Shown piece by piece: positions 13,737 to 15,094 of a stretch of DNA of 15,094 nt. The position numbers and the translations under genes are program-made. Below the pieces are notes generated by a model, which saw only the letters and a program-made list of their open reading frames with translations, was not told the DNA's origin and made no database searches. Positions within the stretch are counted from its first letter, which is position 1; each line of letters opens with the position of its first letter. This DNA comes from J088 sp003695505 [NCBI: Candidatus Dadabacteria bacterium] (lineage in GTDB: Bacteria; J088): assembly GCA_003695505.1 (NCBI GenBank), contig RFIY01000249.1, positions 1 to 15,094 on the forward strand. The letters are read 5' to 3'.

Positions 13737-14866
13737 CGGTGACGGGTCAGGCCGCGCAAGGCTTCGAGTTGCTGCGGATTCCCAATCACGATGACGATCG
13801 TCCCGGGATCGAGCCGTTCTTTTCCGGTGGGATTGTAGACAAAGCCGATGTCGTCGGGACGCTGCAGCGCAAAGACGCGCAGATGCGCTTTTTCCCAGAT
13901 GGGGGCCTCTTCAAGCGTCAGGCCGGCAATCGCGGAACCTTCCTCGACCACCACCTCGTCGACACGAATGGATGGATCCTGACCACGCAACATCCGATCC
14001 AGAAACGAAACTGTGTGTGGGCGCAACAACTGGCTGGCCATCCGCAGACCGCCAATGCGATTCGGATTGACGACGTAGCTGGCACCCGCACGCTCGAACT
14101 TTGCATTGAGATGTGGCTCCTCCGAGCGTGCAACAATCAACAGATCGGGACGTGAATAGCGCGCCTGAACGACGATCAGCAGATTCTGTCCGTCGTCATG
14201 CACATTGGCCACGAGTCCACGCGCATGCCCAATCCCGGCTGCCTCGAGAACGTCTTCATCGGTCGCATCACCAACGATGACCGGCACTTCAGGAAAGCGG
14301 CGCCGGACGTGCTCGGCATGTTCGGGGTCACGCTCGATGACGACCTGCTCGCGTTGCGTCGTCCACAATTCCTCGACGATCGGTTCGCCGGTACGCCCCG
14401 CACCGCAAACGATGAAGTGATCTGTCATCGCGTCAATCTGTCTGGCCATACGATACTCCCGTAACAACCGTCGAAACGTTCCTTCGACCATAAATGCGGT
14501 GACTTCGGATACGGCGAACAACGTCACAAGCATGCCGGTCCACATCAGCATCATCGTGAACAGACGCGTCGTTTCGTCGATGCCGGACAGGATCTCGCCA
14601 TATCCGACCGTCGTCAGCGTAATGCTTGTCATGTAGGCACTCTCAAGCCAGCTCCAGCGTCCCTGCCCAAGGACGTGATAGCCGACAGTGCCCATAACGA
14701 ATACAGAGGCGACCGCAGCCGTGGGGCGAAACAGTTTGGTCTGGACTTCGGCCACCAGGTCGGCGACCGTCGGCAACACCGGTGCTCCGCCGCGCCGCGG
14801 CAGCAGTAACTTTCGCAACAGGCGGGCAACGGTCGCGTCGCGAAGCGGCGACTGGCCGGCACTCAT
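13733..14866 (-). CDS. Two-TM potassium channel with cytoplasmic RCK (TrkA-N/TrkA-C) domain
   Basis: A 377-residue MthK/Kch-like channel. TM1 is about residues 48-66, the pore helix about 72-85, the selectivity filter TVGYGE is at 86-91, and TM2 is about 101-125. The RCK domain begins at DHFIVCGAGRTGEPIVEEL (149-167), a Rossmann nucleotide site with acidic residues E178/D180 at the end of beta 2, followed by VIVGDATDEDVLEAAGI (196-212) and LIVARSEEPHLNAKFERAGASYVVNPNRIGG (243-273). A TrkA-C domain occupies about 297-372. A channel with both domains is complete, and ligand gating by Ca2+ or nucleotide is likely. It lies 45 bp downstream of the receiver-domain gene on the same strand, so the two may be co-transcribed. 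No good Shine-Dalgarno site precedes the ATG; that space is filled by inverted repeats. It shares a CTAG stop with the convergent TetR gene. Confidence 0.93.
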   Translation of the reverse strand: MSAGQSPLRDATVARLLRKLLLPRRGGAPVLPTVADLVAEVQTKLFRPTAAVASVFVMGTVGYHVLGQGRWSWLESAYMTSITLTTVGYGEILSGIDETTRLFTMMLMWTGMLVTLFAVSEVTAFMVEGTFRRLLREYRMARQIDAMTDHFIVCGAGRTGEPIVEELWTTQREQVVIERDPEHAEHVRRRFPEVPVIVGDATDEDVLEAAGIGHARGLVANVHDDGQNLLIVVQARYSRPDLLIVARSEEPHLNAKFERAGASYVVNPNRIGGLRMASQLLRPHTVSFLDRMLRGQDPSIRVDEVVVEEGSAIAGLTLEEAPIWEKAHLRVFALQRPDDIGFVYNPTGKERLDPGTIVIVIGNPQQLEALRGLTRHR

Positions 14867-14895
14867 GGCGAGCGCCGCTCGCCTGTCAGCAGGCG
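14867..14895 (-). promoter_or_regulatory. Two overlapping, mutually exclusive hairpins ahead of the K+ channel start
   Basis: On the minus strand CGCCTG-CTGA-CAGGCG (14895-14880) overlaps GGCGAGC-GGC-GCTCGCC (14883-14867); both stems are perfect and they share four bases (14880-14883). The second one ends directly at the ATG at 14866. In RNA the two cannot form together, and the second would cover the ribosome-binding region. In GC-rich DNA short repeats of this sort can arise by chance. Confidence 0.35.
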
Positions 14896-14911
14896 ATCAG
14901 GCAGCGCAGCT

Positions 14912-15094
14912 TCAGCCGCTGGCGGCCTTGAGCTTCTGCTCGAGCGCACCAAGCAGCTCAAACAGCTCTTTTTGCCGGAAAGGCTTTTTGATGTAGGCAT
15001 TGGCGCCCTTGCGAAGCGCGTTGACGACGCTTTCCTCTTCGCCCTCGGTCGTAATCATGATCACCGGGATCTTGCCGATGGGCTCGGGCTCCTG
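14912..15094 (-). CDS. CheY-like single-domain response regulator, C-terminal half (cut by window edge)
   Basis: The last 60 residues of a receiver domain, read on the minus strand into the window with the stop at 14914-14912. It shows PVIMITTEGEEESVVNALRK, with the conserved switch Thr in the ITTEG motif, followed by GANAYIKKPF with the conserved lysine and cis-proline, then the last helix QKELFELLGALEQKL. The protein ends 10 residues after that helix begins to close, so there is no DNA-binding output domain on this side: a stand-alone CheY-type protein, or the C-terminal receiver of a longer kinase or regulator. The phospho-Asp half is outside the window. The 'TTEG.eE.v..Al..GA..YikKPF' form is common in CheY proteins of chemotaxis-like systems. 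It lies upstream of the potassium channel gene on the same strand. Confidence 0.9.
   Translation of the reverse strand, partial: QEPEPIGKIPVIMITTEGEEESVVNALRKGANAYIKKPFRQKELFELLGALEQKLKAASG

Overview
The window is GC-rich chromosomal DNA with tightly packed, bacterial-style genes: short gaps, 4-bp overlaps, visible Shine-Dalgarno sites and sigma-70-like promoters. The gene content suggests a Gammaproteobacterium with an environmental, lipid- or hydrocarbon-using life: GMC oxidoreductase with a small partner, an MpaB/DUF2236 oxygenase, a coniferyl-aldehyde-type dehydrogenase, MmgE/PrpD and a TetR regulator. Genus and family cannot be fixed from the sequence. No rRNA, tRNA, insertion sequence, CRISPR array or phage gene was seen.

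Left part (1-2252): the N-terminus of an MFS transporter runs off the left edge on the minus strand. Divergent from it is a two-gene operon: a membrane-anchored small protein of the gluconate-2-dehydrogenase-subunit-3 type, translationally coupled through a GTGA overlap to a GMC flavoprotein with a cysteine cluster. Together they look like a membrane-tethered alcohol or sterol dehydrogenase.

Centre-left (2351-6958): one very large gene encodes a 1535-residue fusion. It has a complete Hsp70 ATPase plus beta substrate-binding domain, then four 32-residue Pro/Glu/Thr repeats, a long coiled coil, a basic patch, an acidic linker, a GspE-N/MshEN-like module and a CheX-like C-terminal domain. This is the most unusual object in the window. 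It may be an Hsp70-based scaffold or sensor linked to signalling or motility.

Centre (6993-9908): a DUF2236 (MpaB / rubber-oxygenase family) gene and an aldehyde dehydrogenase gene diverge from a control region. That region has a candidate promoter for each gene and two perfect inverted repeats. The aldehyde dehydrogenase gene ends in a clear hairpin terminator. An oxygenase that could make carbonyl products beside an aldehyde-oxidising enzyme suggests a short oxidation pathway.

Right part (9909-15094): a membrane-anchored SRPBCC protein (minus), MmgE/PrpD (plus), an AI-2E/PerM-family membrane protein (minus), a TetR regulator (plus), a two-TM potassium channel with an RCK domain (minus), and the C-terminal half of a CheY-like receiver (minus, cut by the right edge). 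Two convergent pairs, MmgE/AI-2E and TetR/K+ channel, share the same 4-bp CTAG as overlapping stop codons. This leaves no room for a terminator between them, so antisense read-through is likely.
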